DNA of 39,349 nucleotides from NCBI RefSeq assembly GCF_014156695.1, contig NZ_WMLF01000001.1:1-39349 (forward strand), read 5' to 3'. Source of the stretch: Streptomyces durbertensis. Lineage in GTDB: Bacteria > Actinomycetota > Actinomycetes > Streptomycetales > Streptomycetaceae. How positions within the stretch are numbered: position 1 is the stretch's first letter; each line of letters starts with the position of its first letter. A program made the translations under genes and the position numbers. The notes beneath the pieces are model-generated. The model was not told where the DNA came from, did no database searches, and was given only the letters and a program-made list of their open reading frames with translations. Shown one piece after another: positions 1 to 8,455 of the stretch.

Positions 1-30
1 CCGTAGCCGACCTGCCGAGAGGACCCTCCG

Positions 31-1149
31 ATGCCCGTCACCCGTACCCGCTTCCGCGCCCGCCGCGTGCCGGGACCGCTTGTCGCACTGGCGACGGCGG
101 CCTCGCTGCTGCTGGCCGGTTGCGGCTACGGTTCGCAGGCCGCGCAGGACGACACCCCTCGGGCCAGCGGGCCGAAGACCGGCGGCCTGGACGAGGTCCG
201 CATCGGCTTCTTCCCGAACGTCACCCACGCCACCGCTCTGGTGGGCCTGGGCTCCGGCGGCCAGATCCAGAAGGAACTCGGCGGCACCCAGGTCAAGCCG
301 TACCTGTTCAACGCCGGGCCCTCGGCCATCGAGGCGTTGAACGCCGGATCGGTCGACCTCACCTGGATCGGCCCGTCGCCGGCCGTCAACGGCTATGTGA
401 AGGCGGGCGGCCGCAACCTGCGGATCGTGGCCGGCGCCACCTCCGGCGGTGCCTCCCTGGTCGTCAACCCCGACCGGGTGAAGTCCGTCGCCGACCTCAA
501 GGGCAAGCGGATCGCCACCCCGCAGCACGGCAACACCCAGGACGTGGCACTGCTGAACTTCCTCTCCGAACGCGGCCACAAGGTCGACCCCGACAGCGGC
601 CGCGGCGACGTCCTTGTCATCCGGCAGGACAACAAGGAGATCCCGACCACCTTCCAGCAGGGCGGCATCGACGGCGCCTGGGTCCCCGAGCCGACCGCGT
701 CCGCCGTGGTCAACAGGGGCGGGAAGGTGCTCGTCGACGAACGCGACCTGTGGGAGGACGGCAGGTTCGTCACCACCCACCTGGTGGCCTCCCAGCGGTT
801 CCTGAAGGAACACCCGGAGGTCGTCGAGGCGGTGGTGCGGGGCGCGCTCCGCACGAACAGCTGGATCACCGACAACCCCGAGCAGGCACGGGGCCAGGTC
901 AATGCCGCGCTGGAACGCCACAGCGGCCGGCCGCTGCCCGACGAGGTGCTGCGCCCGGCGTTCAAGGCCATCGAGGTCACCGACGACCCGCTCGCCTCGA
1001 CCCTGCGCGAGCAGGCCGAACACGCCCGCACCGCAGGCCTGTTGGGCGAGGCCGACCTCAACGGCATCTACGACCTGCGCATCCTCAACCGGGTCCGGAA
1101 GACCGAGGGCCTGCCCCCGGTGGACGACGCCGGCCTCGGCGTCAGTTGA
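31..1149 (+). CDS. Sulfonate/taurine-type ABC transporter substrate-binding lipoprotein
   Basis: A 372-residue extracytoplasmic binding protein of the SsuA/TauA/NrtA class, which delivers aliphatic sulfonates or related anions to an ABC importer. The N-terminus is basic, then hydrophobic, and ends in a lipobox LAGC with Cys31 as the likely lipidated residue. The mature part starts with VRIGFFPNVTHA and contains the family segment DLKGKRIATP and a later GGIDGAWVPEP motif. The ATG follows a GAGG ribosome-binding site. ATPase and permease genes follow in the same direction, so it forms one importer with them. A sirohydrochlorin chelatase lies further downstream, which supports sulfur rather than nitrate or thiamine precursor as the substrate class. 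The exact ligand cannot be read from sequence. Confidence 0.9.
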   Translation: MPVTRTRFRARRVPGPLVALATAASLLLAGCGYGSQAAQDDTPRASGPKTGGLDEVRIGFFPNVTHATALVGLGSGGQIQKELGGTQVKPYLFNAGPSAIEALNAGSVDLTWIGPSPAVNGYVKAGGRNLRIVAGATSGGASLVVNPDRVKSVADLKGKRIATPQHGNTQDVALLNFLSERGHKVDPDSGRGDVLVIRQDNKEIPTTFQQGGIDGAWVPEPTASAVVNRGGKVLVDERDLWEDGRFVTTHLVASQRFLKEHPEVVEAVVRGALRTNSWITDNPEQARGQVNAALERHSGRPLPDEVLRPAFKAIEVTDDPLASTLREQAEHARTAGLLGEADLNGIYDLRILNRVRKTEGLPPVDDAGLGVS

Positions 1150-1187
1150 GAACCGACCGCAGCCCCAAGCCCCAGGAGGTGACCCCG

Positions 1188-1982
1188 ATGTCCACGACTC
1201 TCCTTTCGACACCGGCCGACGAGCAGGTCGAGGCCGGCTACGCCGCGCGCATCAGCCACGTCTCCAAGTCCTTCGGCAAGGCGGGCCGGCAGCAGCTGGT
1301 CCTCGACGACATCAGTGTGGATGTCGCGCCCGGCGAGTTCGTCACCCTGCTCGGCGCCTCCGGGTGCGGCAAGTCCACCCTGCTCAACCTGGTCGCCGGA
1401 CTCGACAAGCCGACCTCCGGCACCATCGACGTGCCGGGCGGACGCGCCGCGCTGATGTTCCAGGAGCACGCCCTGTTCCCGTGGCTGACCGCCGGCCGCA
1501 ACATCGAACTCGCCCTGAAGATGCGCGGGTTGCCGAAGTCCGAGCGGCGACAGGAGGCCGAGAGGCTGCTGGAGCTCGTCCGGCTCGGCGGCGCCCACGG
1601 CAAGCGGGTGCACGAGCTGTCCGGCGGTATGCGGCAGCGCGTCGCGCTCGCCCGCGCGCTCGCCCAGGACAGCCGGCTGCTGCTGATGGACGAGCCGTTC
1701 GCCGCGCTCGACGCCATCACCCGGGACGTGCTGCACGAGGAGCTGACCCGGGTGTGGAGCGAGACGAAGGTCTCGGTCCTGTTCGTGACGCACAACGTGC
1801 GGGAGGCGGTGCGACTCGCGCAGCGCGTCGTCCTGCTGTCCTCCCGCCCGGGGCGCGTCGCCCGCGAATGGCGGGTGGACATCCCCCAGCCGCGCCGCAT
1901 CGAGGACGCCGCGGTGGCGAACCTGTCCATCGAGATCACCGAGCAGCTACGGGGAGAGATCCGCCGCCATGGCCAGCACTGA
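1188..1982 (+). CDS. ABC transporter ATP-binding protein, sulfonate/nitrate type
   Basis: A 264-residue nucleotide-binding subunit that powers the importer. Visible motifs in order are Walker A GASGCGKST (about residues 56-64), the Q-loop MFQEHALFPW, signature LSGGM, Walker B LLLMDEPF, and the H-loop VTHN. The length is normal for SsuB/TauB ATPases. The ATG at 1188 was chosen because a strong AGGAGG box (1174-1179) precedes it at a good distance; the open frame continues upstream only as an artefact of high GC. The 3' end overlaps the permease gene by 14 bases, which suggests translational coupling. Confidence 0.93.
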   Translation: MSTTLLSTPADEQVEAGYAARISHVSKSFGKAGRQQLVLDDISVDVAPGEFVTLLGASGCGKSTLLNLVAGLDKPTSGTIDVPGGRAALMFQEHALFPWLTAGRNIELALKMRGLPKSERRQEAERLLELVRLGGAHGKRVHELSGGMRQRVALARALAQDSRLLLMDEPFAALDAITRDVLHEELTRVWSETKVSVLFVTHNVREAVRLAQRVVLLSSRPGRVAREWRVDIPQPRRIEDAAVANLSIEITEQLRGEIRRHGQH

Positions 1983-2910
1983 GACGACAAAGCCGTCCGG
2001 CGCGGGACGGGAAGAGCCACCCTCCGAGGACTCGACCGAGCAGCGCTCCGGCAACGACCTGGCGGGGCTGGAGGCCGGCCTCGACGCGTTGGAGAGCCCG
2101 ACCACCGCCACCCGTACCCCGTTCGGCCGGGTCCTGCTCGGCAAGGCAGTGCCGCCGCTGGTCGCCGTCGCTCTGGTCATCGTGCTGTGGCAGCTGGCGT
2201 ACTCGCTGAACCTCAAGGAGGACTACCAGCTCCCCAGCCCGCTCCAGGTCGGCGACGCCATCCGCGACCTGTGGCTGAAGGGCACCCTGCTGGACTTCGT
2301 GTGGACATCCGTCTCGCGCGGTCTGCTCGGCTTTGTGGTGGCCATCGCGATCGGCACGCCGCTCGGGCTGCTGGTGGCCAAGGTGCGGTTCGTGCGGGCC
2401 GCGATCGGGCCGATCCTCACCGGTCTCCAGTCGCTGCCCTCGGTGGCCTGGGTGCCGGCCGCGATCATCTGGTTCGGCCTGACCGACTCGATGATCTACG
2501 CGGTGGTGCTGCTGGGCGCGGTGCCCTCGATCGCCAACGGGCTGGTCTCCGGGGTCGACCAGGTGCCGCCGCTGTACCTGCGGGCCGGTCGGGTCATCGG
2601 CGCGACGGGCTTCGCGGGAGTGCGGCACGTGCTGCTGCCGGCGGCGCTGCCCGGCTACCTCGCCGGACTCAAGCAGGGCTGGGCGTTCTCCTGGCGGTCG
2701 CTGATGGCCGCCGAGATCATCGCCCACTCCCCCGACCTGGGCGCGGGGCTCGGCCAGTTGCTGGAGAACGGACGCACCTATCAGGACATGTCCATGGTGC
2801 TCAGTGCCATCCTGCTGATCCTCGTGGTGGGCATCGCCATCGACCTGCTGGTGTTCGCCCCGCTGGAACGACGGGTGCTGCGCAGCCGCGGCCTGCTCGT
2901 CAACCGCTGA
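1969..2910 (+). CDS. ABC transporter permease, sulfonate/nitrate type
   Basis: A 313-residue inner-membrane permease (BPD_transp_1 family) that forms the pore of the importer. The first 55 or so residues are hydrophilic and probably cytosolic, longer than in SsuC of E. coli. About six hydrophobic segments follow, starting with VAVALVIVLWQLAYSL. The cytoplasmic EAA-type loop lies around AGRVIGATGFAGVRHV, and the late EIIAHSPDLGAGLG segment is typical of the SsuC/TauC family. The gene overlaps the ATPase gene by 14 bases, with a GGGGAGAGA box inside the ATPase end. It is the last gene of the importer proper. Confidence 0.92.
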   Translation: MASTETTKPSGAGREEPPSEDSTEQRSGNDLAGLEAGLDALESPTTATRTPFGRVLLGKAVPPLVAVALVIVLWQLAYSLNLKEDYQLPSPLQVGDAIRDLWLKGTLLDFVWTSVSRGLLGFVVAIAIGTPLGLLVAKVRFVRAAIGPILTGLQSLPSVAWVPAAIIWFGLTDSMIYAVVLLGAVPSIANGLVSGVDQVPPLYLRAGRVIGATGFAGVRHVLLPAALPGYLAGLKQGWAFSWRSLMAAEIIAHSPDLGAGLGQLLENGRTYQDMSMVLSAILLILVVGIAIDLLVFAPLERRVLRSRGLLVNR

Positions 2911-3053
2911 ACCGGCACCCGCCCACGGCACCCACCGACGGCATCCGCACCGGCCCTGGCGGCCGAATCCCGGGCATGCCGCACTTCCCGCGAGGGCCCC
3001 GCCCCTCCCCCAGCACCCAGACGGAACACACGGAACACACGGACAGGACCACC

Positions 3054-3851
3054 ATGCGCCACCCAGACAGCCCGGCGCTGCTTGTCGTCGCCCACGGCAG
3101 CCGGGACCCCCGCCACGCGGCGACGGTCACCGCGCTGTGCGCGCAGGTGCGGGCGCTGCGGCCCGGGCTGCGGGTCGCGGTCGGCTACCTGGACTTCAAC
3201 GCGCCCAGCGTGCCGCGTGTCCTGGAACGCCTTCACGCCGAGGGGGTACGCGAGGTGACGGCGGTGCCGCTGCTGCTCACCCGGGCCTTCCACGCCAAGG
3301 CCGACATCCCCGCCGTGCTGAGGGAGGCCGGGGCGCGGCTGCCCCGCATGACCGTCCGGCAGGCCGGCGTGCTCGGGCCCGACCGGTTGCTGACGGCGGC
3401 GCTTGACCGGCGGCTGGCACAGGCCGGGGTGGCGTCCGGCGAGATCGGCTCGACCGGGGTCGTCCTGGCCTCGGCGGGCTCCACGGACCCGGAGGCGATC
3501 GCAGTGATCGCTGAAATCGCGCGGGAGTGGCGGCGTACCACCGGTTGGTGCGCCGTGCGGCCTGCGTTCGCCTCCGCGTCGCCGCCCCACACGGCCGACG
3601 CCGTCCGCGCGCTGCGCGCGGAGGGTGTCGGCCGGGTGGCGGTGGCGCCCTACGTCATCGCGCCGGGCCGGCTGCCGGACCGCATCGCGGCCGGCGCCGC
3701 CGAGGCGGGGGCCGACGTCCTCGCCCCGGTGCTCGGCGACGCCCCCGAACTGGCCCGCCTGCTCCTCCACCGCTACACCGAGACCGCCCTCGCCGCTCAG
3801 CACCCGGCCCTCTGCACTCAGAGCGCGGCCCTCCCCGCCCTCACGGCCTGA
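3054..3851 (+). CDS. Sirohydrochlorin chelatase (CbiX/SirB family)
   Basis: A 265-residue two-lobed class II chelatase that inserts ferrous iron (or cobalt) into sirohydrochlorin; siroheme is the cofactor of sulfite and nitrite reductases. The N-terminal half has VVAHGSRDPRHA and LTRAFHAKADIP, each carrying one of the histidines expected to bind metal. The C-terminal half repeats the fold (VLASAGSTDP; VAVAPYVIAPGRLPDR). The ATG at 3054 follows a weak AGGA box 6 nt upstream. Its position 143 bp after the sulfonate importer links it to sulfur assimilation. Cobalt rather than iron specificity cannot be excluded. Confidence 0.85.
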   Translation: MRHPDSPALLVVAHGSRDPRHAATVTALCAQVRALRPGLRVAVGYLDFNAPSVPRVLERLHAEGVREVTAVPLLLTRAFHAKADIPAVLREAGARLPRMTVRQAGVLGPDRLLTAALDRRLAQAGVASGEIGSTGVVLASAGSTDPEAIAVIAEIAREWRRTTGWCAVRPAFASASPPHTADAVRALRAEGVGRVAVAPYVIAPGRLPDRIAAGAAEAGADVLAPVLGDAPELARLLLHRYTETALAAQHPALCTQSAALPALTA

Positions 3852-4299
3852 GGCGGCCGCCTACCGCGCGGCGGGGCAGCGGGCTGGAGTAGACGACGCT
3901 GGTCGTGACGTGGCCGAGGGTTGCTATCCGGCCGGCCACTTCCTCCAGGTGGCGCATGGACCGGGTCGCGACCTTCAGCACAAAGCAGTCCTCGCCGGTG
4001 ACGTGGTGGGCCTCAAGGATCTCCGGGGTGACGTCCAGCAGGTCGTGCAGCGGCTTGTAGTTCGAGGTGGGATAGCGCAGCCGCACGAAGGCGAGCACGC
4101 CGAGCCCCAGCTTCTCGGGCTCCACGACGGCCGCGTAGCCGGTGATCACCCCGCGCTCCTCCAGGCGCCTCACCCGCTCGGTGACCGCGCTGGGCGACAT
4201 GGAGACCGCGCGGGCCAGCTCCGCGTAGGAGGCCCGGCCGTCGTGCTGGAGCGCGGCGAGCAGACGGCGGTCGGTGTCGTCCAGGGGTTCAGCGGCCAT
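3841..4299 (-). CDS. Lrp/AsnC-family transcriptional regulator
   Basis: A 152-residue feast/famine regulator. Residues 1-60 form the winged helix-turn-helix (LDDTDRRLLAALQHDGRASY, then AVSMSPSAVTERVRRLEERG). The C-terminal part is the RAM ligand-binding domain, with the HHVTGEDCFVLKV segment that shapes the effector pocket. Such proteins form octamers and usually sense amino acids. The start at 4299 was chosen because the HTH begins directly after it. It is divergent from the rhodanese gene over a 93-bp spacer, so it may control that gene and itself. Its 3' end overlaps the end of the convergent chelatase gene by 11 bases. Confidence 0.9.
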   Translation of the reverse strand: MAAEPLDDTDRRLLAALQHDGRASYAELARAVSMSPSAVTERVRRLEERGVITGYAAVVEPEKLGLGVLAFVRLRYPTSNYKPLHDLLDVTPEILEAHHVTGEDCFVLKVATRSMRHLEEVAGRIATLGHVTTSVVYSSPLPRRAVGGRLRP

Positions 4300-4379
4300 G
4301 GCGGCATGATGCCAGGGTTTCCCCGGGACGGGGCCGCTTGCACCGTGGAAGATCCCTGCCCTTCCGGGCACGGCGCCCA

Positions 4380-4385
4380 TAGCCT
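4380..4385 (+). promoter_or_regulatory. -10 box TAGCCT of rhodanese gene, near-leaderless
   Basis: TAGCCT ends 7 nt before the ATG at 4393, and there is no ribosome-binding site in the gap. Transcription would start at or one base before the start codon. Confidence 0.4.
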
Positions 4386-4392
4386 GCTGATC

Positions 4393-4839
4393 ATGACAAC
4401 CACAGCCGAGGGCGGTCTCACGGCCGCCGGCTTCTTCGCCGCCCGCCTCGCCTTCCAGACCGACGTGGCCGACGTGCACGCCGCCCTGTCCGGGAACGGC
4501 GACCCGGGCTTCGCCCTGGTCGACTCCCGCTCGCAGGAGGCGTGGCGGCAGGGCCGTCTCCCCGGCGCGCTGCATCTGCCCACCGCGGAGATCACCGCGC
4601 GCGCCGCCGCGCTGGTGCCCCTCGACCGGCCGGTGGTCACCTACTGCTGGGGCCCCGGCTGCAACGGCGCGACCAGGGCCGCCCTGGAGTTCGCCCGACT
4701 CGGCTACCGGGTCCGGGAGATGCTCGGCGGAGTCGAGTACTGGACTCGCGAGGGTCTGCCGGTCGTCACCGACGCGGGGACCGTGAGGCGACCGGTCGAT
4801 CCGCTGACCGGACCGGCCGCCGACCACTGCGGCTGCTGA
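4393..4839 (+). CDS. Single-domain rhodanese-like protein
   Basis: A 148-residue cytosolic rhodanese-fold protein. The first half has FALVDSRSQEAWRQGRLPGA, the usual CH2A region. The active-site loop reads YCWGPGCNGATRA, with Cys85 as the likely sulfur-carrying residue and a second Cys90. The tail ends in DHCGC, which adds two more cysteines. This family subgroup is common next to Lrp-type regulators. Transfer of sulfane sulfur is the expected chemistry, but acceptor and donor are unknown. It ends only 7 bases before the stop codon of the convergent reductase gene. Confidence 0.85.
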   Translation: MTTTAEGGLTAAGFFAARLAFQTDVADVHAALSGNGDPGFALVDSRSQEAWRQGRLPGALHLPTAEITARAAALVPLDRPVVTYCWGPGCNGATRAALEFARLGYRVREMLGGVEYWTREGLPVVTDAGTVRRPVDPLTGPAADHCGC

Positions 4840-4846
4840 CGCGAGC

Positions 4847-5668
4847 TCAGTCCCGGAAGAGGTGGGCGTGTTCGCGGGCCCACTGGGCGAACGTGCGCGG
4901 CGGGCGGCCGGTCAGCTCCTGGACCGTCGGCAGCACGGTGTAGGAGATCTCGGGGGCGTTGCCGTGCACCTCGACGAAGAACTCGATCGTCTCCGGCGAG
5001 TGCCCCTCCTCCTTCCAGCGTTGCCGGGCCTCGTCCTCGCCGAGTTCCACGTACTCGATCGGGCGGCCGACGGCCTCGGCCAGCACGCGCACCTTCTCCG
5101 GGCGGGTCAGCGCCTCGGGGCCGGTGAGGGTGAGGGTGCGTCCCGCGTGCCCGTCCTCGGTGAGGGCGGCCGCGGCGACGGCCGCGATGTCGGCCTCGTG
5201 GACCAGCGCGCTGCGGGTGTGGGCGAAGGGCTCGCGGACGACGCCCTCGGCGCGGACGCTGTCGATCCAGTCCCGGATGTTGGCCATGAACTCGACCGGC
5301 TGGAGCCGGGTCCAGTGCAGGTCGCTCGCGGCCAGCGCCTCCTCGATCGGCCCCGGGTAGCCGCTCTGCAGCACCGTGACGCGCCGCACCCCGGCGGCCG
5401 TCGCCAGGGCGACGAGCCGGGGGCCCGTCTCCAGCGGCGTGTACGCGTCGTCGCCGAAGGTGATCAGGTGGACGCCGGTGACACCGACCAGTGCGGGGGC
5501 GACGGTCTCCGGGTCGTTCAGGTCGCCCGCGACCACCTCGACCCCGTCCGGCAGGCCCGCCCGGGCCGGATCGCGGGTCAGCGCCCGCACCGGGTGACCG
5601 GCCGCGAGCAGTTCGTCCACCAGGTGGCGGCCGACGGTTCCGGTGGCTCCGGTGACGAGGTAGGTCAT
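4847..5668 (-). CDS. NAD(P)H-binding NmrA/SDR-like reductase
   Basis: A 273-residue atypical short-chain dehydrogenase. It begins with the Rossmann motif YLVTGATGTVGRHLVDELL, followed by PVRALTRDPARA, the cofactor-specificity region; the Arg pair there suggests NADP(H). The rest matches NmrA-like or quinone-reductase-type proteins (TLTGPEALTRPEKVRVLAEA). There is no clear YxxxK catalytic pair, as is usual in NmrA-like members. A GGGAG box lies 5-9 nt before the ATG at 5668. It is divergent from the next Rossmann-fold gene over 174 bp. Substrate unknown. Confidence 0.85.
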   Translation of the reverse strand: MTYLVTGATGTVGRHLVDELLAAGHPVRALTRDPARAGLPDGVEVVAGDLNDPETVAPALVGVTGVHLITFGDDAYTPLETGPRLVALATAAGVRRVTVLQSGYPGPIEEALAASDLHWTRLQPVEFMANIRDWIDSVRAEGVVREPFAHTRSALVHEADIAAVAAAALTEDGHAGRTLTLTGPEALTRPEKVRVLAEAVGRPIEYVELGEDEARQRWKEEGHSPETIEFFVEVHGNAPEISYTVLPTVQELTGRPPRTFAQWAREHAHLFRD

Positions 5669-5842
5669 GTCTCTCCCTTGGTGCACGTGGTCAACGGTCG
5701 CTTCGGCGGCGCTTGCCGCAACACCCCGCACAGTAGGCGGCGTTGCGGACGGTTTCTGTCCGCAGTGCGTCGTTCGCCTTCGGCGATTACGCGGAGAGCG
5801 TGCCCTCGCGCCCTCGGACCCGAGTGCGGGGAGAGTGAGGAC

Positions 5843-6832
5843 ATGCGACTGCTACTGCTGGGTGGAACGGACTTCGTCGGGCGCGCCATCGCCGAGGAGG
5901 CGATGGCCCGGGGCTGGCGGGTGACCGTCTTCAGCCGGGGCAACCGGCCCTCCCCGGAGGGCGCCTCGGCGTTGCTCGGGGACCGCACCCGGCCGGACGG
6001 GCTCGCCGCGCTGACGGGCGGCGAGTGGGACGCGGTGGTGGACACCTGGATCGGCGCCCCCAGGGCCGTAGGGGAGTCGGCACGCCTCCTGGCCGGCCGG
6101 GTGGGCCACTTCACCTATGTCTCCAGCCGCTCGGTGCATCCGCTGCCGCAACCGCCCGGGGCGGACGAGAACGCGCCCGTGGTCGACGCGGCGCCGGACG
6201 CCGGGGAGGGCGACTACGCCCACAACAAGCGCGGTGGCGAGCTGGCCGCCATGGAGGTCTTCGGCGAGGACGCGCTGCTGGTGCGCGCGGGACTGGTGCT
6301 GGGCAGGTACGAGAACGCCGGACGGCTGCCGTGGTGGCTGCGGCGCCTCGAACGCGGCGGCCGGGTACTGGCCCCCGGACCGCCGGACCTGCCCCTCCAG
6401 TACGTCGACGTGCGCGACCTGGCCGCCTGGACACTCGACCGGGTGGCCGACGGCGCGGGAGGCCCGTACAACGTGGTCTCCCCCTCCGGGCACGCCACAA
6501 TGGGCGGGCTGCTGGTCGCGTGCGCGCGGGTCACCGGGTCCGACGCCCGGTTGGAGTGGCTGTCGCCCGAGGAGATCGGGGCCTCCGGTCTTGAGCCGTG
6601 GCGGGAGCTGCCGATCTACCTGCCGCCTGGTGCGACACACGACTCGCTGCACCGGGCGGACGTCTCCAAGGCCTGCGCCGCCGGGCTGAGTTGCCGGCCC
6701 GTCGAGGAGACCGTCGCCGACACCTGGGAGTGGCTGAAGCGCCTGGGGCCCGCCACCGCGGCGGCCACCCGGCCACCGGTGGGTGTGCCGGCGGAGGCGG
6801 AGGAGGCGGCGCTGCGACGCTTCCGCCCCTGA
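5843..6832 (+). CDS. NAD-dependent epimerase/dehydratase-family reductase
   Basis: A 329-residue extended-SDR-like protein. The start MRLLLLGGTDFVGRAIAEEA carries a GGTxFxGR variant of the glycine-rich motif, and VTVFSRGNRPSP follows the second strand. A YVSSRSVHPLPQ segment corresponds to the catalytic serine strand, and DYAHNKRGGE resembles YxxxK with Tyr and Lys shifted. This set of motifs is typical of actinobacterial SDR-family reductases related to isoflavone-reductase-like proteins. A GAGTGAGG box precedes the ATG. The gene ends just before a strong symmetrical hairpin. Substrate unknown. Confidence 0.85.
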   Translation: MRLLLLGGTDFVGRAIAEEAMARGWRVTVFSRGNRPSPEGASALLGDRTRPDGLAALTGGEWDAVVDTWIGAPRAVGESARLLAGRVGHFTYVSSRSVHPLPQPPGADENAPVVDAAPDAGEGDYAHNKRGGELAAMEVFGEDALLVRAGLVLGRYENAGRLPWWLRRLERGGRVLAPGPPDLPLQYVDVRDLAAWTLDRVADGAGGPYNVVSPSGHATMGGLLVACARVTGSDARLEWLSPEEIGASGLEPWRELPIYLPPGATHDSLHRADVSKACAAGLSCRPVEETVADTWEWLKRLGPATAAATRPPVGVPAEAEEAALRRFRP

Positions 6833-6838
6833 CACCGG

Positions 6839-6876
6839 CAGCCGCCCGTCGTCCCCCGGGGGACGACGGGCGGCTG
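6839..6876. terminator. Perfect 38-bp palindromic terminator between convergent genes
   Basis: A perfect inverted repeat with 19-base arms (6839-6857 and 6858-6876) lies 6 bases after the epimerase stop and before the stop of the convergent subtilisin gene. It is symmetric, so it can serve both transcripts. It has no long U tract, as is usual in Streptomyces. Confidence 0.85.
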
Positions 6877-6954
6877 GTTCGACTCTCACCTCTTGTGCGC
6901 CGGTGACGGTTCACCGGGGGTTGCCGGCCAACCCCGGCTCAGCCGTCCGCGGCG

Positions 6955-8175
6955 TCACTCACCGACGCGCAGCAGCAGGTTGGGCGTGCCGTCGCTGGGG
7001 TTGCCGATGGCGTCCGGGGTGGCGCCCTCGGTCAGCGCGGTGGCCACGTCGGCCGGGCTGGCCTCCGGGTTGTCCGCCAGGTGCAGCGCGGCGGCGCCGA
7101 CGACGTGCGGGGTGGCCATCGAGGTGCCGGAGATCGTGCGCACCGCGTCGTCGCCGCCTATCCAGGGAGCGGTGATGTCGGAACCCGGCGCGTAGAGGTC
7201 GACGATCGCGCCGTGGTTGGAGAAGTCCGACTGCTCGTCGGCCTCGGTGCTGGAGGCGACCGTGATGGCCTCCTCCACGCGGGCCGGCGAGACCTTCGAG
7301 GCGTCGCTGGACTCGTTGCCGGCGGCGACCCCGTAGGTGATGCCCGCCTCGATGGACTTGCGGACGGCGGCGTCCAGCGCCTCGTCCGCGCCGCCGCCGA
7401 GCGACATGTTCGCCACCGACGGGCCCTCGGCGTTCTCGGTCACCCAGTCGATGCCGGCGATCACACTCTCCGTGGTGCCCGAGCCGTTGTCGTCCAGCAC
7501 GCGGACCGCCACGATCTTCGCCTTCTTGGCGACGCCGTGCGCGGCGCCGGCGATGGTGCCGGCGACGTGGGTGCCGTGGCCGTTGCCGTCGTCGGCGCTG
7601 TCGTCCCCGTCGATGGCGTCGAAGCCGTGCTCCGCGCGGCCCTCGAAGTCCTTGTGGCCGATGTTCACGCCGGTGTCGATGACGTAGGCGGTGACGCCCT
7701 CACCGCCGTGGTCGGGGTAGGTGTAGGCGTTGTCGCCCTCGGTCTCCGCCTGGTCGATGCGGTCCAGGCCCCAGGACGGCGGGTTCTGCTGGGTCTCGCT
7801 GATGGTGAAGCGCTTGTTCTGCACGACCTTCTCGACCGCCGGGTCGGCGGCCAGGCGGCGGGCCTCGGTCTCGCTGAGCCCCTTGGCGGAGAAGCCGTTG
7901 ACGGCGGACTCGTAGGTCATGCCGACCTTGCCGCCGTACTTGTCGGCCAGCTTCTCCCCGGAGTCGGCGCTGTTCACCCGGCCGTCCTTGAGCATGACGA
8001 TGTAGCTGCCGTCGATCGCGCCCTTGGCGCCGGCGCCGTGGACGGTGCCCTCCGCGGGGGAGGCACCGGCCGGCAGGGCCAGCAGGGTTCCACCGGCAGC
8101 CACCGCGGTGGCGGCGGTGATGGCCAGGGTGAGACGACGGCGCTTGTTGCGCTTGGTGCGCTGGTGGTTCGCCAT
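6955..8175 (-). CDS. Secreted subtilisin-like serine protease (S8) with I9 propeptide
   Basis: A 406-residue pre-pro-enzyme. Residues 1-39 are a signal peptide: RTKRNKRRR basic start, hydrophobic core, then ALPAGASP. Residues about 57-126 are an I9 inhibitor propeptide (SYIVMLKDG). The mature S8 domain starts near 135 and carries Asp167 (VIDTGV), His203 (GHGTHVAG), oxyanion Asn287 (AAGN) and Ser352 (GTSMATPH). The layout resembles proteinase-K-type enzymes without added C-terminal domains. A GAGGAGGA box lies upstream of the ATG at 8175. The 280-bp region upstream holds a perfect operator-like palindrome. Expected role: extracellular protein degradation. Confidence 0.95.
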   Translation of the reverse strand: MANHQRTKRNKRRRLTLAITAATAVAAGGTLLALPAGASPAEGTVHGAGAKGAIDGSYIVMLKDGRVNSADSGEKLADKYGGKVGMTYESAVNGFSAKGLSETEARRLAADPAVEKVVQNKRFTISETQQNPPSWGLDRIDQAETEGDNAYTYPDHGGEGVTAYVIDTGVNIGHKDFEGRAEHGFDAIDGDDSADDGNGHGTHVAGTIAGAAHGVAKKAKIVAVRVLDDNGSGTTESVIAGIDWVTENAEGPSVANMSLGGGADEALDAAVRKSIEAGITYGVAAGNESSDASKVSPARVEEAITVASSTEADEQSDFSNHGAIVDLYAPGSDITAPWIGGDDAVRTISGTSMATPHVVGAAALHLADNPEASPADVATALTEGATPDAIGNPSDGTPNLLLRVGE

Positions 8176-8343
8176 GACGAGGGATCCTCCTCGTTTCCGT
8201 TTTGTGTGGGGGGCGGGCTGCCACGTGGGGCGGCAGCGTCCGAGCTTGGTCGGGGACCGGGTGCACTCCGGTCCGGACTCGGATGGCTCGCCACCATGAC
8301 GGACCTGACCGCGCTCGCTCAAGCTCCGCCAGCAGGTGTGACA

Positions 8344-8362
8344 TACGCAACTTCGTTGCGTA
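8344..8362. promoter_or_regulatory. Operator-like palindrome upstream of subtilisin gene
   Basis: TACGCAAC-TTC-GTTGCGTA is a perfect 8-bp inverted repeat with a 3-bp centre, about 170 bp upstream of the subtilisin start codon. The AT-rich stretch beside it (8363-8395) stands out from the surrounding GC and could hold the promoter. The form fits a dimeric TetR- or MarR-type regulator; I cannot name it. Confidence 0.5.
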
Positions 8363-8410
8363 ACTCCATAGAGCGATAAGGAACTTGAAATCGGACACCT
8401 CGGGCGTGTC

Positions 8411-8432
8411 CCGCTCGGGAACCCCCGAGCGG
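8411..8432 (-). terminator. Hairpin terminator downstream of DUF1697 gene
   Basis: Perfect 9-bp stem (CCGCTCGGG and its complement) with a 4-base loop, located 24 bases after the stop of the DUF1697 gene, which reads toward it. Confidence 0.7.
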
Positions 8433-8455
8433 TCACGAACTGGTCACGCTTTGGC

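Noticed and set aside
1-30. End of an upstream gene (TAG at 4-6)
   Set aside because: A cysN-type sulfate adenylyltransferase gene often precedes such importers, but six bases cannot support a call.
8176-8344. Minus-strand ORF starting at the GTTGCGT-ATG inside the operator palindrome (MSHLLAELERARSG)
   Set aside because: The first residues look protein-like, but the frame runs on through the protease gene out of frame and has no ribosome-binding site.
7081-8379. 432-codon plus-strand frame opposite the subtilisin gene
   Set aside because: Gly/Ala/Val/Asp-rich shadow; the minus-strand frame has the full catalytic triad.
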